Assembly: GCA_024760905.1 (NCBI GenBank)
Contig: CM045733.1
Coordinates: 22,412,501-22,476,500, forward strand
Source of the DNA: Plotosus lineatus
Lineage: Eukaryota; Chordata; Actinopteri; Siluriformes; Plotosidae
Direction: 5' to 3'
DNA: 64,000 nt
Positions within the stretch are counted from its first letter, which is position 1. Each line of letters opens with the position of its first letter. Positions 1 through 10,700 of this stretch are shown here, in pieces. The notes beneath the pieces are model-generated. The model had not been told where the DNA came from, ran no database searches, and saw nothing but the letters and a program-made list of their open reading frames with translations. The position numbers were made by a program, and so were the translations under genes.

Positions 1-75
1 TTGGTCACGTGGTTTTCGAGGTCAGCGATGAGAGGATGAAGGATAAATGTGTGGTGGGTTCAAGCTTCCTCTCAC

Positions 76-343
76 CTGTGCACATGAGGCCAGCTTGGAA
101 GATGATGGCACAACACACATCACACCATCCTTCTGACACTTCCTCCCTGAACTCGTGACCTTCTCCTCTTCGTCCCGGCGTTCCGAATATACTCCTCACA
201 TCCGGGGGTTTGTAGCCCCTCCTCCTGGCACGTGGAGCTGCTCCTCCGTCGTCGGCGCTTCTGAGCAGGTCGTTGGGAGCCTCTCTGAGCTTCCGGTCGG
301 AGTAGGGATCCCGCGGGGACCTCGCGCCTCTCGCTCTGCGCAT
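76..343 (-). CDS. First coding exon of a RASSF1/RASSF5-like Ras-association protein (partial gene)
   Basis: The exon reads leftward from an ATG at 343 to a GT donor (GTGAG, 71-75) and the gene continues outside the window. The peptide is arginine-rich, then has DVRSIFGTP, RGEGHEF and EGWCDVCCAIIFQAGLMCT. This order (DVRSIF, a GEGH motif, then WCD-x-C) is that of the N-terminus and C1 zinc finger of NORE1/RASSF5 and RASSF1A. The family acts as Ras/Rap effectors and MST-kinase scaffolds. The remaining C1 cysteines and histidines, the RA domain and the SARAH helix would lie in later exons. The exon ends in phase 1. The start is the first ATG of the frame; the frame stays open for a little upstream, so the true start is uncertain. 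Family match is from remembered motifs; the exact paralogue is not settled. Confidence 0.6.
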
Positions 344-500
344 TTCTGCGCAGTTTCTTTTCTCTCACCGTCGAGTCAGTCACAGCGAGCCTGCGCCTCT
401 TCACCCGAGCGCGCGCGCGCGCGAACAGAGGCGACAGAGGCGAGGAGCGCGCGCGCGCGCGCTCAGCCACGCCCTCTCACTTCAACACCCGAACTGTCCA
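200..500 (-). promoter_or_regulatory. GC/CpG-rich 5' region of the RASSF-like gene
   Basis: This is the most CpG-rich part of the window, while the surrounding DNA is AT-rich. It covers the 5' part of the RASSF-like exon and its upstream side. It contains two runs of alternating GC at about 409-423 and 448-461. A CpG island at a first exon is usual for a vertebrate promoter; the transcription start was not located. Confidence 0.5.
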
Positions 501-806
501 AAGTGTTCAAGAAAGCTTAATATAATCTACAGGGAATATTAAAGTAAAGTAAATCGAAACCGTATACAAGTACTGCGCTCAAATTTTGTGTGACATAAAA
601 ACACAGCCTGGTTATTTCGCTGATAAGTGACGTCATCAAATATGTAATGAAGTCCTGGGTGATGAATCATCAAAAATTCCACAAAGTGTCATCAACATTT
701 TTTCCCTATTGTAGCCATGGGAACACGTGTACACCTGTTCATCTGTGCAATTATCCAATCAGCCTGACCATGATACAGGCCAAGAGCTGCCATTCACTCC
801 CTAGGG
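501..806. other. No recognised feature
   Basis: AT-rich DNA upstream of the RASSF-like gene. An open frame crosses it but has no recognisable motif or splice context. Confidence 0.4.
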
Positions 807-1357
807 CAGGAGTGGCCAACCAATCAGAGACCTCGAACCACATTATTATTTTTTTTCCTGTGTGCACACTTCTCTCAGCCAGATTTATTGTAAATTCACA
901 CACCAACATGATAAAATACATTTTTGAAGGCCAGATCAATAGGCGTGTTAATGTCCAGTATTCTGTGGTCAACAGTGTGGTGGGACAGTTGGACGTCCGA
1001 TACCACGCCTTTCAGTTTGTCGTTTTCAGGAGACAAGACTTCTACAACATCACTGAGGGATTTTATAACAAACTCGCCTTCATTGTATGGCGTTTTGGCC
1101 TGTGTAATGTTCCAAGACAGTTGATACGATGCAAGCGTTACGGTCTCGGAGCGCTTTGTTCATTTTTATAAAAACTGTATCTGCTTTTCTGCCTGACGTT
1201 TTCAAAGTGAACAACTTGTACTTGCGAAGTTCATTCCCTTTAGGAAATTCCTGGGCGAAGTGAGCAACGCAGAGAGCTGAAGTGGTGCTGAAGATTTTAA
1301 ACTTCGTAATGCGCCAATGACGCCTGATATATAAGTCAGAATGGCTTTCCATTACAT

Positions 1358-1388
<31 letters not shown>

Positions 1389-1693
1389 AAACTCACCCAC
1401 TCGGTTAAAAATGTCCTTTGTTCATCTTCATCTTTTCATTTTGCTGTGCATTTTTTACTGCCATTTTAAGAGCAAATCTGACTCAAATTGATTACTGAAA
1501 TGATGTCGCCCATACTGGGAAGCTTTGCAGTATTATCTCCCGCACATAAGCATTTGACAATAATACCATATCGAACTCAAGCGATGCAAACACACGCATA
1601 AAAAAACCGCAAACTTCGATATGAACATAAGAGCCGCATGAAACTAGGCAAAGAGCCACATGCAGATCGGAAGCCACGTGTTGGTCATACCTG
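807..1693 (-). mobile_element. hAT-type DNA transposon, decayed
   Basis: Terminal inverted repeats begin CAGG-AGTGGCCAAC on the left and end GTTGGTCATACCTG on the right. Each is flanked by an 8-bp target duplication, ccctaggg (799-806) and ccctaggc (1694-1701), one mismatch apart. Eight-base duplications and CAG...CTG ends are hAT hallmarks. The inside carries a broken transposase on the minus strand and an (AAC)n tract at about 1363-1389. Confidence 0.75.
945..1320 (-). pseudogene. hAT-like transposase remnant
   Basis: The minus strand reads ASYQLSWNITQAKTPYNEGE, then FVIKSLSDVVEVLSPEN and HHTVDHRILDIN. This resembles the N-terminal part of the domesticated or remnant hAT transposases of the GTF2IRD2/SCAND3/ZBED type. 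The upstream part (an SGRKADTVFIKMNKALRDR segment) is in another frame, so at least one frameshift separates the two. Only a fraction of a full transposase is left. Confidence 0.55.
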
Positions 1694-1701
1694 CCCTAGG
1701 C

Positions 1702-2440
1702 ACATTAAATAAACATCAACGATAGTAAATAAAAGTAAATCAGTCATTAAGTCTTTCTATGATGAAATGAGTAAACGCTATCTTTTTTACGAATCTTCAA
1801 ATCACTGTATAAACCTAATGTTCCTTACCACTTGATCTCAGACTTCCCAACAATCAAAAACAGTCCTCAGGCTATGCAGTCTTGTTACTGTTACTGTTTT
1901 TGTAACCCTGGGTTTACACTGGGGAATGATGGCCACAATCGCCACTATTCAATAAATAGGCCACAGGAGTCCAAAGCTCCGGCCGCACAGGAACGTGTAT
2001 TTTAAACGAAATCTAAATCGTCCTTAAACCAAAATCAAAACTGTTGTTTTGGAGAAGAAAAAAAAAGTCCAGCTGGCTCATTACTTATGTATGGATTTTG
2101 GTGTGTACCAATCGCAGGCAAGGTACCTGTAAGACAAACCGGCCTCCAAATTTTTATGAAAATCCAATCAAGCGTTCCTAAGTTATCATCCCCCCAAAAA
2201 ACAGAAGGACAGACAGCTGGAGGGACACCAACCATTCCCATAGTATCTACTCCACCAGATGGCGGGAGCTAAAAAGTGTGGAGCTTCATGATTTTTGAGC
2301 ACAGTTTGGAGTGTGGTTGGGGTATAAAAATGAGGAATCATGTGTCCAAGCTCATCAAATCTCCTACGATGGCACATTAAGGTCTGTTTCTGTCTATTGT
2401 GCTATACTACGTGTCCCACTTCTATCACCGCTGGCCATAC
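1702..2440. other. Unclassified AT-rich DNA
   Basis: No gene found. The part at 2040-2275 (ending near an 'accagatggcgggag' motif) has the look of an old repeat, but I cannot place it in a family. Confidence 0.3.
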
Positions 2441-2450
2441 CGGTAATAAT

Positions 2451-2790
2451 CTTTCTACCTTTCGGCTTTTTCCCTTTTCTCGGGAGTCGCCCCAGCGAAT
2501 CATCTGATTCGCACATTTGATTTGGCGTAGGTTTTTACGTCGGATGCCCTTCCTGTCACAACCCTTTAGCAAGGGACAGAAACACGCTGACGGCTTTGCA
2601 GCTACTCTTTACGAAAGTCAGCAATGTTTTTTTTACATGAACCTCTCACCATAGACAGTGAGAGACATGGCCCGCCTTTGATAACCCAGTTAGCTGCACT
2701 GGGGGGGCAGTGACAACCCTGTGGGGACTCGAAGCCCCAACCTTAGGATCAGCGATCCTGTGCCGTATCTACTAGACCACCACTGTCCCC
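2451..2790 (-). mobile_element. SINE family A (tRNA head, RTE-LINE tail), left unit of a dimer
   Basis: Read on the minus strand: a tRNA-like head with an A-box-like TGGTCTAGT and a degenerate B box, then a body with 'aactgggttatcaaagg' and 'gacaggaagggcatccgac', and an end near 'gattcgctggggcgactcc' and 'gccgaaagg'. The tail is the 3' tail of the RTE LINEs in this window. Confidence 0.75.
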
Positions 2791-2799
2791 CGGTAATTT

Positions 2800-3138
2800 C
2801 TTTCTTTCTTCCTTTCGGCTTTTTCCCCCTTTCTTGGGAGTCGCCCCAGCGAATCATCTGATTCGCACATTTGATTTGGCGTAGGTTTTTACGTCGGATG
2901 CCCTTCCTGTCACAACCCTTTAGCAAGGGACAGAAACACGCTGATGGCTTTGCAGCTACTCTTTACGAAAGTCAGCAATGGTTTTTTTACATGAACCTCT
3001 CACCACAGACAGTGACAGACATGGCCCGCCTTTGATAACCCAGTTAGCTGCACTGGGAGGACAGTGACAACTTTGTGGGGACTCGAACCTCCAACCTTAG
3101 GATCAGCGAGCCTAGCCACTAGGCCACCACCGCCCCCC
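2800..3138 (-). mobile_element. SINE family A, right unit of a head-to-tail dimer
   Basis: Nearly identical to the neighbouring unit over its whole length, with a handful of substitutions. The motif ggtaat occurs before the first unit (2442), between the units (2792) and after the second (3139). Confidence 0.75.
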
Positions 3139-3265
3139 GGTAATAATAGTAAGCAAAAAATTTGACAGTCACAAACTGTCATGATCATCACGATTCTATA
3201 ATTTCCCTCAAGATCATCACTATTCGGTCCCAGGACGAAGCACCCCCACACACCACCCCACCCCC

Positions 3266-3269
<4 letters not shown>

Positions 3270-3314
<45 letters not shown>
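3270..3314. repeat. (CA)n microsatellite
   Basis: Uninterrupted CA dinucleotides. They produce the cysteine-valine open frames on the other strand, which are not genes. Confidence 0.9.
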
Positions 3315-3316
<2 letters not shown>

Positions 3317-3319
3317 ATG

Positions 3320-4170
3320 ATGACTCTCTCATCGCGGAAACAGTAGGCTTCGTGGCCTCACTGTAAACCCAGGGCAAACAGACACAGATCTAACACAAGA
3401 TGTAAAACAGGTGAGTAAGAGATTCTAAGCCTGTGAGCCCGGGGGTGGCTTCACCAGGAAACCTTTGCATTCAGTCAAAATGATCTGATAATGCAAAACA
3501 AAACACGTAGGCTATTCACGAGTGAATGGACAATTTTAAGTTAGTAATTACATCTGACGCCACAATGTTTGGGGTGTAATCTCTGTGGATTTCATTGTAG
3601 TTTGGCTGTAGGTGTTCAACGGGCTGGATTGAATATTTCAGAAACTGCTGACCTGGAGTTTTGGCTGACAGCAGTTGGTAGAGTTTACTCAAAATAGTGT
3701 GAAGCCATTCAGAGAACTGCAGTTGTGCACTCTGAGCCACCTTGTTGATAAGAGGAGTCAGACTGGTTTGACTAGAAAAGCCTACAGCACTTCAGATAGC
3801 CACTGTGCCATGGTGAGCAAAAGCATGTCAGAAAGCAACAACACACTTACGGAATCATAATCTGGAGTGGCAACAATAAAAATAATCATGTCAGATTTTA
3901 CAAAGAAGAGAAATCTGAGACGACACGGGCACACGGAGTAGACAATCGACAAGATCAACATTCTTGCAATCTTCATCTCCGTTCTTGATGACTACCTCTG
4001 GTTCAGATTCCAGGAGTTGTGGAATGAAACCAGGCGCTCTACGAGTGTACCTGTCGTAACTCCAGAAAGTTGACGTTATTCATTCTACTGCTGGTTGCTC
4101 AATCGCTGGAATGTGCAGGTGTAAAGGAGATCTTATAAAGTCAACACAGTGTATCGTGGAAGCTGGAAAT
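3320..4170. other. No recognised feature
   Basis: I found no conserved coding segment, RNA gene or clear repeat edge here. Confidence 0.35.
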
Positions 4171-4173
4171 CAT

Positions 4174-4740
4174 TGGCCGGCGTAGTATTTAGCACCTTCG
4201 CCTCACAGAAAGAAGGTCCAGGGTTTCTGTGTGGAGTTCGCATGTCCTCTCTGCATTTGAGTGGGTTTCCTCTGGGTAAATCAATTCCATATTCTGAAGA
4301 CATGCGTAATAGTCCCAAATTGCCCAACGATGTAAATGGTTTTGTGTGTTGCCCTTGTGATGGTCTATGGCAGGGGTGTCAAACTCATGCCACCAAGGGC
4401 CATGTGGCTGCAGGTTTTTGTTTCAACCAAGCAGTAGTACACCTGACTTGGCTCATTTAATCAAATGATTTCAGTCTTCAGGCAGTTGATTGGTCAGCCT
4501 CTGTACAGAGCATACAGATTAACCAATCAGCTGCCTGAAGACTCAAATCAGTTAATTAAATGAGCCAAGTCAGGTGTACTACTGCTTGGTTGAAACAAAA
4601 ACCTGCAGCCACATGGCTCTTGGTGGCATGAGTTTGACACCCCTGGTCTATGGTCTATGTGATGGTTCAAGGTATACTTTGCTTTTTCCAGTGTCAGCTG
4701 AGCTAGGCACCAGCCTTCCAGCAACCAAAATAGGATTATG
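4174..4740 (+). mobile_element. SINE family B copy split by a hAT MITE
   Basis: The head resembles the common fish tRNA-derived SINE: 'ggcgtagtatttagcacc', a degenerate B box, then 'tttctgtgtggagttcgcatg'. The sequence breaks at 4370 and resumes after 4653 with the body and tail ('gtcagctgagctaggcacc', 'aataggattatgcag'). Confidence 0.65.
4371..4645. mobile_element. Near-palindromic hAT MITE
   Basis: The whole 275-bp element is a fold-back: the left arm starts caggggtgtcaaactcatgc and the right arm ends with its complement gcatgagtttgacacccctg. A perfect 8-bp target duplication, gtctatgg, lies at 4363-4370 and 4646-4653. The arms also share the 'cacctgacttggctcattta' block. It has no coding capacity, so its transposase must come from elsewhere. 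Confidence 0.9.
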
Positions 4741-4774
4741 CAGATAATGATTTTTCCGCTCTATAACTGTTTTT

Positions 4775-5475
4775 GTGTCATCATCGTCATCTTACTCTGC
4801 TTAATCTGGGGTTGGGTCGCGGAGGCAGCAGCCGAAGCAATGAGGTCCAGACGTCCCTCTCCCCAGCCACTTCCTCCAGCTCTTTCAGGGGACACGCCGA
4901 GGCACAGGGATCTCTTCCTGGTTGAATACGCCCAAAACACCACATCAGGGAGGCATTCAGGAGGCTCATCTGGCTCCTCTTGATGTGGAAGACCAGCAGT
5001 TCAACTCTGAGCTCCCTCCAGATGGCTGACCTTCTCACCTTATCCCTGCCACCCGACGAAGGAAACTCATTTCGGCCACTTGTATCTGAAATCTTGTTCT
5101 TTTGGTTACTACCCAAAGCTCGTGAAAATGGGCGAGGGTTGAAACGTAGATCAAATGGTAAATTGAGAGATTTGCTTTGCCTCTCAGCTCCCTCTTTTCC
5201 ATGGCATATCGGTACAGACGCCACTTTACAGCAGAGGCCGCAGGGATCCGCCTGTCAATCTCCCGCTCCATCCTTCCCTCACTCATGAACAAGACCCTGA
5301 GATACTTGAACTCCACTTGGGGCAGGACCTCATTCCAGACCTGGAGGGTGCATTCTACCCTTTTCCGGCTGAGAACCATCGCCTGAAGGTGTTGATTCTC
5401 ATCCCGGCTGCTTCACACTCGACTGCGAATCACTCCAGTGAGAGCTATAGGTCCCGGACACTGGGCTTGGGAACC
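4775..5475 (-). mobile_element. Second LINE family, 3' fragment
   Basis: The minus strand encodes the C-terminal part of a non-LTR retrotransposon ORF2: AMVLSRKRVECTLQV, EGRMEREIDRRI, ELWVVTKRTRFQIQVAEMSF and, in other frames, ERDVWTSLLRLLPPRPNP. Several frameshifts break it. It is the same family as the larger copy at 32421-35417 and retains the stretch that copy has lost. Confidence 0.75.
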
Positions 5476-5484
5476 ATGAACCTT

Positions 5485-5700
5485 GTTCTCAATGTGCTTG
5501 TGTGGGTTTCCTCCAGGTACTCAGGCTTCCTCTCATAGTCCAGTAACATATACAGTACGTAGGCTGTTTGGCTGTTTCAAATCATTTGTTGTGTGTGCGT
5601 GTTGGACCTGTGAAGATCTGATGAGCTATCCAGGGTATATCCTGCCCTGGCCCAGAGTTGGTTGACCTAGGTTCCAGCTTCCACATCACCATAGGATTAA
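5485..5700 (+). mobile_element. SINE family B fragment
   Basis: Body of the family ('gtgcttgtgtgggtttcctcc', 'aggtactcaggcttcctctc') followed by its tail ('cataggatta'). The tRNA head is missing or diverged. Confidence 0.5.
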
Positions 5701-5934
5701 ATGTCTCAGAAAATAAATTAAGTTTGTAATCATTAAAAAAAACAGTTGAATTTTCTGAACCTTAGTTATTTATATCTGAATGGGGAGCAGGTCAGGTCCC
5801 TGCTCATGGAGGCTGCTATCTTGCATCGTTTTAAATAGCCTAAAACCATACTTCAAAGAGAGGGGGTCTGGATTAAAGTTTAATTGGCTTCATTCTGGAG
5901 CCTCACCACTAGAGGCCACTAAATATTCAATCTT

Positions 5935-6626
5935 ACTTAACCTCAGTAAGACAGAATACAGTACATGTGTGTGAATGAGAAGGACCCAAGAGGAACGGTG
6001 AGGTTACAGGGAGCAGAGATAAAGAAGGTGGAGGATTTTAAATACCTAGGCTCAACAATCCAGAGCAATGGAGAGTGTGGAAAAGAGGTGAAGAAGTGTG
6101 TGCAGGCAGGTTGGAATGGTTGGAGAAAAGTGTCCGGTGTGATGTGTGATAGGAAGGTATCGGCAAGAATGAAAGGAAAAGTGTACAAGACGGTGATGAG
6201 GCCAGCGATGTTGTATGGGTTAGAAACAGTGGCGCTGAGGAAAAGACAGGAGGCAGAGCTGGAGGTAGCAGAGATGAAAATGTTGAGGTTCTCTTTGGGA
6301 GTAACGAGGATGGATAGGATCAGGAATGAGCACATCAGAGGGACAGCACATATAAGAGGCATTTGGAGACAAACTCAGAGAGGCTAGATTGACATGGTTT
6401 GGACATGTACAAAGAAGGGATGGTGAATATATTGGTAGTAGGATGCTGAGGTTGGAACTACCAGGCAGAAGGCCTAGAGGAAGATCAAAAAAGAGATTTA
6501 TGGATGCGGTGAAGGAGGACATGAAGGTCGTTGGCGTAAGAGAAGATGCAGAGAATAGGGTGAGATGGAGGCACACGATTTGCTGTGGCGACCCCTGAAG
6601 GGAACAGCCGAAAGGAAAAGAAGATA
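5935..6626 (+). mobile_element. RTE-type LINE, 5'-truncated copy
   Basis: Encodes the end of the reverse transcriptase region and the C-terminus (MCVNEKDPRGTVRLQGAEI, EDFKYLGSTIQSNGECGKEV, then GHVQRRDGEYIGSRMLRLEL). One frameshift lies near 6360. The 3' end is the family signature 'gctgtggcgacccctgaag' plus 'gccgaaaggaaaagaagat'. Only the last ~0.7 kb of a ~3.1 kb element is left, typical of incomplete reverse transcription. Confidence 0.85.
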
Positions 6627-6647
6627 TATAAAATGTGTGTGTCTGTA

Positions 6648-7062
6648 TGTATGGTTTAGAAACAGTGGTACTGAGGCAAAAACAGGAGTCAGAGCTGGAG
6701 GTAGCAGAGATGAAAATGTTGAGGTTCTCTTTGGGAGTAAAGAGGATGGATAGGATGAGGAATGAGTACATCAGAGGGACAGCACATGTAAGATGTTTTG
6801 GAGACAAAGTCAGAGAGGCTAGATTGAGATGGTTTGGACATGTACAGAGGAGGGATAGTGAGTATATTGGTAGTAGGATGCTGAGGTTGGAACTGCCAGG
6901 CAGAAGGCCTAGAGGAAGACCAAAGAAGAGATTTATGGTTGTGGTGAAGGAGGACATGAAGGTAGTTGGTGTATGAGTAGAAGATGCAGAGGATAGGGTG
7001 AGATGGAGGCGGATGGTTCACTGTGGCGACTTCTGAAGGGAAAAGCCGAAAGAAAAAAGTTT
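6648..7062 (+). mobile_element. RTE-type LINE, second 5'-truncated copy in tandem
   Basis: Starts at the YGLETV region and runs through KMLRFSLGVKRMDRMRNEYI, WFGHVQRRDSEYIGSRM and GRRPRGRPKKRF to the 3' tail ('gtggcgacttctgaaggga'). It lies directly after another truncated copy in the same orientation. Confidence 0.85.
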
Positions 7063-7078
7063 TACAAGAATTAACCTT

Positions 7079-7082
<4 letters not shown>

Positions 7083-7121
<39 letters not shown>
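7083..7121. repeat. (CA)n microsatellite
   Basis: Continuous CA repeat beside the 3' end of the truncated LINE copy. Confidence 0.85.
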
Positions 7122-7123
<2 letters not shown>

Positions 7124-7367
7124 CTAAAAATGAACAATGAATCATTCAAGGCACCAAGAAAAGACAAGTAAAAGTAAGTTTATCCTTTTTTTATAAAAAT
7201 AAATTTCTTTTTGAAATAACTGTGTCAAACTAAACCAATTATGTTGACCACCACAAAATATACAACTGTTTAAAAAAAAAAAAAAAAGGCAAAAAGAGAC
7301 AAAGCAACCAGATTCTCCAAAAACGGTTCTTCTATGTTAAACGTTTTTTTTTTCAGATTATAAAATA

Positions 7368-7962
7368 CAATCGACCCCCTTCTTACGAAAACCCCTGAAT
7401 ACGAAAAATCCAGGTTATGAAAAACATTTTCCTAAATTTTTGTCCTCTGTATACGAAACAACTTCTTCTTACGAAAAGCGCCGAATGCGCCATTCAAACA
7501 ATCCCCGAGTTGCTCTCTCATTGGCTGCCTCCCATTGGCTAGGAGGGATGAGGCTGTCGTTCCAACTTTGTTCAAGTTTGTGTGTCATTCTAACTGTATT
7601 TTATGGCTCAGGCTTTTAAACTTCCATAAACATTTGTAAGATTATAACTCTGCTAAGAAGACATGGTCAACACACGCACGCGCGCACACACACACACACA
7701 CACACGCGCGCACACACGTGATTCCCGGTGAAAGTGATTCCTGGTGCTATGGTCATTGTAAGATTATAACTCTGGTAAGAAGTCATGGTCAACACGAAGT
7801 AAGTACCTTAAAAGGTCTGCTTTTATCATTTTTAAAGGGTAGTCTTGGGAGCCTTGGAACGAATCACGAGTTTTACATGTAAAATGCGCTTCTACTTCCG
7901 AAAACTCCAGGTTCCGAAAAAGGTGCTGGAACGGATTAATTTCGTAAGAAGAGGGCCAACTG
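7368..7962. mobile_element. Tigger-like MITE
   Basis: Ends are complementary: 'caatcgacccccttcttacg' at the left and 'cgtaagaagagggccaactg' at the right, flanked by TA on both sides. The inside includes a short CA/CG repeat (7675-7718). No coding capacity seen. Confidence 0.75.
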
Positions 7963-7964
7963 TA

Positions 7965-9422
7965 CAGTGTTACCTCACCTTACGAAAGACCCAACAAACG
8001 AAAAATCCAAGTTACGAGACGCATTTATCTATAATTTCCTTCTCTGGATATGAAGAAAAATTCACATTATGAAACACGCCATCTCTAAACTTCAAACAAT
8101 GCGGGAGTTGCTCTCTCATTTGCTATCTCCCAAGACCCCGCCCCACTGGCCTCCCATTGGCTAGAAGGGAGCTGTATCTCCATAATACCCATGATGCTTT
8201 TCATGTGCCGTCGACCATTGGCTAGGAGGGAGCTGTATCTCCATAATACCCATGATGCTTTTTGTGTGCCTTCGACCCATTGTCACAGAGTTCTAACATG
8301 CGTAAAGGACAGATTTACTGTTTCGTGAGTTTTTTGAGTGTGCTCATTGCAACTTTATTTTTCGTCATTCATCATGGGCCCCAAGAAAGTGATTGCCGGT
8401 GCAAGTGAAAAGAAGCAGGCTTGTGACACGCAGTTCAGTGACATCGCATAGGAATAGGGCCGAAAAACATCTACCATCGGTACGATATTGAAGCAGAAGG
8501 AGGCCTTAAAAGGTATACTTTTATCATTTTAAAGGGTTTAGGGCAGTGGCTCTTAACCCTGGTTTGATCGAACCCTAGACAGACACCCAACTCATATTCA
8601 TGACACGTCCCGCTCAACCATCACTGGCTGCAGGTGATCACACTACATTGCTTGGCCAATCTGTGCTGCAGAAAATTTGGTGCGCTCAGTAGTCGAATTG
8701 TGACTGTTGTGATGGTACGTTGTGTGATTTCCTTCTTAATGTTTTAATCTATACTATGCTGAGCAAAAAAGAAAGTGGTCGGACGAACATGTACAACATG
8801 GATTCACATATATTATGGAACGTGATGCTAGTCAGCATCCTATCTGCATGAGTTTCAAAGTAGGATCAACCCTCCGCTGATTGACGTATATGTACATGTA
8901 TATAATATCAAATACATACTCAACGCTATAAATGCTTATAATAATTAAACATTCAAAAATAATCCAGATGTAAATAAAAAATAAATTCACACACATACAG
9001 ACACGCGCGTGCACACACAGATGCACACCTCACATAAAAATGTAAGTAATTTTGATGGGGGGAGTTCATGCATTTTATTGGTTTTGTTCTTTGAACACAG
9101 TGATGTTCATACACGGTTCATTTTGGTGCCCAGTAAAAACATATACCGGTGTCTTGAATTTGAAAAAAAAAAATCATTTTATTTTTCAATAAAGAAGGGT
9201 TTGGTGAATAAGCATATGAAACTGGTGGGGTTCAGTACCACCAACAAGGTTAAGAACCACTGCTTTAGGGGGTAGTATTGGGGGCCTTGGAACGAATCAG
9301 GCCTTTTACATGTAAAATGCTACTCGGCTTACGGGGGGGAAAAAAAAAAAAAAAAAAAAAATCAGGTTCCGAAACCACTTCTGCAACGGATTAATTTCAT
9401 AAGGTGAGGTATGACCACACTG
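7965..9422. mobile_element. Tigger-like MITE carrying a hAT insertion
   Basis: Starts cagtgttacctcaccttacg and ends ataaggtgaggtatgaccac plus 'actg'. It begins right after the TA that closes the previous MITE. Near 8373 a decayed frame reads MGPKKVIAGASEKKQACDT, and further on TIGTILKQKE, which recalls the DNA-binding N-terminus of Tigger/pogo transposases. Confidence 0.7.
8544..9262. mobile_element. Non-autonomous hAT element inside the MITE
   Basis: Ends are CAGTGGCTCTTAACCCTG and CAAGGTTAAGAACCACTG. The 8-bp flanks are gtttaggg (8536-8543) and ctttaggg (9263-9270), one mismatch apart. No transposase frame is recognisable. Confidence 0.8.
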
Positions 9423-10150
9423 AAATCTGATTGCTCACATCCTGGAACACAGAAAACGTGAATTTAAGTTTAGATTGTGAATAGGTTTACTTATTTATTG
9501 CATACTGCTATTGGACACATTCTGGAGCACAGATTTTTTTTTTGTTTGTTTTAATTCTATAATATACAGTAGTTTTGTTTGGACCTTTTGAGGATACTGA
9601 TATTTTAGAAACACCGCAGAACAATGACCCACATAAAAACATCTCAACATACAGAAACCTGAAGAAGTTTCTGTAATGTGACTATATGGCAGTCCTGCAA
9701 GGTCACTTTGATCATCAGTGATGAGCCCACAACATTGCAGGGTACAGTATTCACATACTACTTTGATTTTGTTTAAATAAATAAAATCTTTTCATTTCTG
9801 AAAATAAATTACAATACAGTATATACTGGTTTTGTAATTATTTTTTTAAATAGAAATTATCAGTGAATTCAGAGTTTGGGTGAAGTAGTTAAGTGCTTTA
9901 TTTGAGAATCTGCTGAAGTTTGAAGAATTCCCTGTGGACACAAAACAAAATTTCCGACACATATACAAAGAAAATAGTTTTCCCTCTAGCATATAGTTCT
10001 TTATTACAAAAATTTACACATTAAATTAAAAAAAACAAAAAAAAACAAAACATATACTGTATGTACAATTGTAATGTCAAATTTTCATGACTTGGCACCT
10101 TTATACAGAAATGTAAACATTTTAGACAGGTTTTTTTTTTAAACAGTTTT
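9423..10150. other. AT-rich DNA downstream of bcl2l14
   Basis: No coding segment or repeat edge recognised. It may include 3' untranslated sequence of bcl2l14, transcribed leftward. A possible AATAAA poly(A) signal on the minus strand lies at 10158-10163, about 90 bases past the stop. Confidence 0.35.
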
Positions 10151-10252
10151 AACCAGATTTATTCAAGTGATTGAACCATGAGGAAAAATGCAATCTCAAG
10201 GAAATCCAGTGGGGTAAGGGGAAAAAAAAAAAAAAAAAAAAATCCCATAGGC

Positions 10253-10300
10253 TTATTCGACCTCTCCTTCAGCATCACTGTCTGTCCCAAACACCTTTTC
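10253..10300 (-). CDS. bcl2l14: bcl2l14 last coding exon (BH2-like end)
   Basis: Acceptor CAG at 10301-10303; the exon reads EKVFGTDSDAEGEVE and stops at 10253-10255. With the end of the previous exon it makes WVLQQGGYEKVFG, matching the BH2-like C-terminus of mammalian BCL2L14 (WIQQHGGWEKILG as I recall it). The acidic end also agrees. Phase 0 at the junction. Confidence 0.8.
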   Translation of the reverse strand, partial: EKVFGTDSDAEGEVE

Positions 10301-10424
10301 CTGTAAAGTAAAAACAAATTTGCAGAAAAAAAAAAAATCAATTTATTGTGAAATAATGAAAATAAGATCAAGTTAAAGGAGGCAAAACATGCGCAGACTT
10401 GGCAACAAGTTGTAATGCACTTAC

Positions 10425-10700
10425 ATAGCCACCCTGTTGAAGAACCCAGGGGGTGAAATAATCCTGCAGAAATTTGGCACCGAAGCCCAGAACTCTGTTC
10501 ATGGGATGGCAGTCCAATGTATTCAGGCGGCTGGTCAGTTCACATGTAAGTGCAATCTTCGCCTGTTCTGTGCTCTGAGCAGTACAAGTAGAAAGCTCCT
10601 CTGGAGTCAGAGTCTGCATAAAGTTCCAAGCCACTTGTTTGAAGAAAGAATATGACAGGCATCCCTGCAGCTGTTTCTGAAGCTTGTTGTCTTTTTCAAT
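10425..10700 (-). CDS. bcl2l14: bcl2l14 exon with the conserved Bcl-2-fold core
   Basis: A 276-bp exon (92 codons) between an AG acceptor (10701-10702) and a GTAAGT donor (10419-10424). It carries the most conserved part of the family: QGCLSYSFFKQVAWNFM, then HPMNRVLGFGAKFLQDYFTP and WVLQQGGY. Bcl-G is a divergent BCL2-family protein linked to apoptosis and, in mammals, to testis and gut; fish function is not known to me. Phase 0 at both ends. Confidence 0.85.

Noticed and set aside
647..1171. 174-codon plus-strand open frame
   Set aside because: It overlaps a hAT element whose recognisable coding sense is on the other strand; no motif in this frame.
10159..10371. Minus-strand frame next to the bcl2l14 last exon
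   Set aside because: It overlaps the true exon in another frame and is built from poly(A)/poly(T) tracts.
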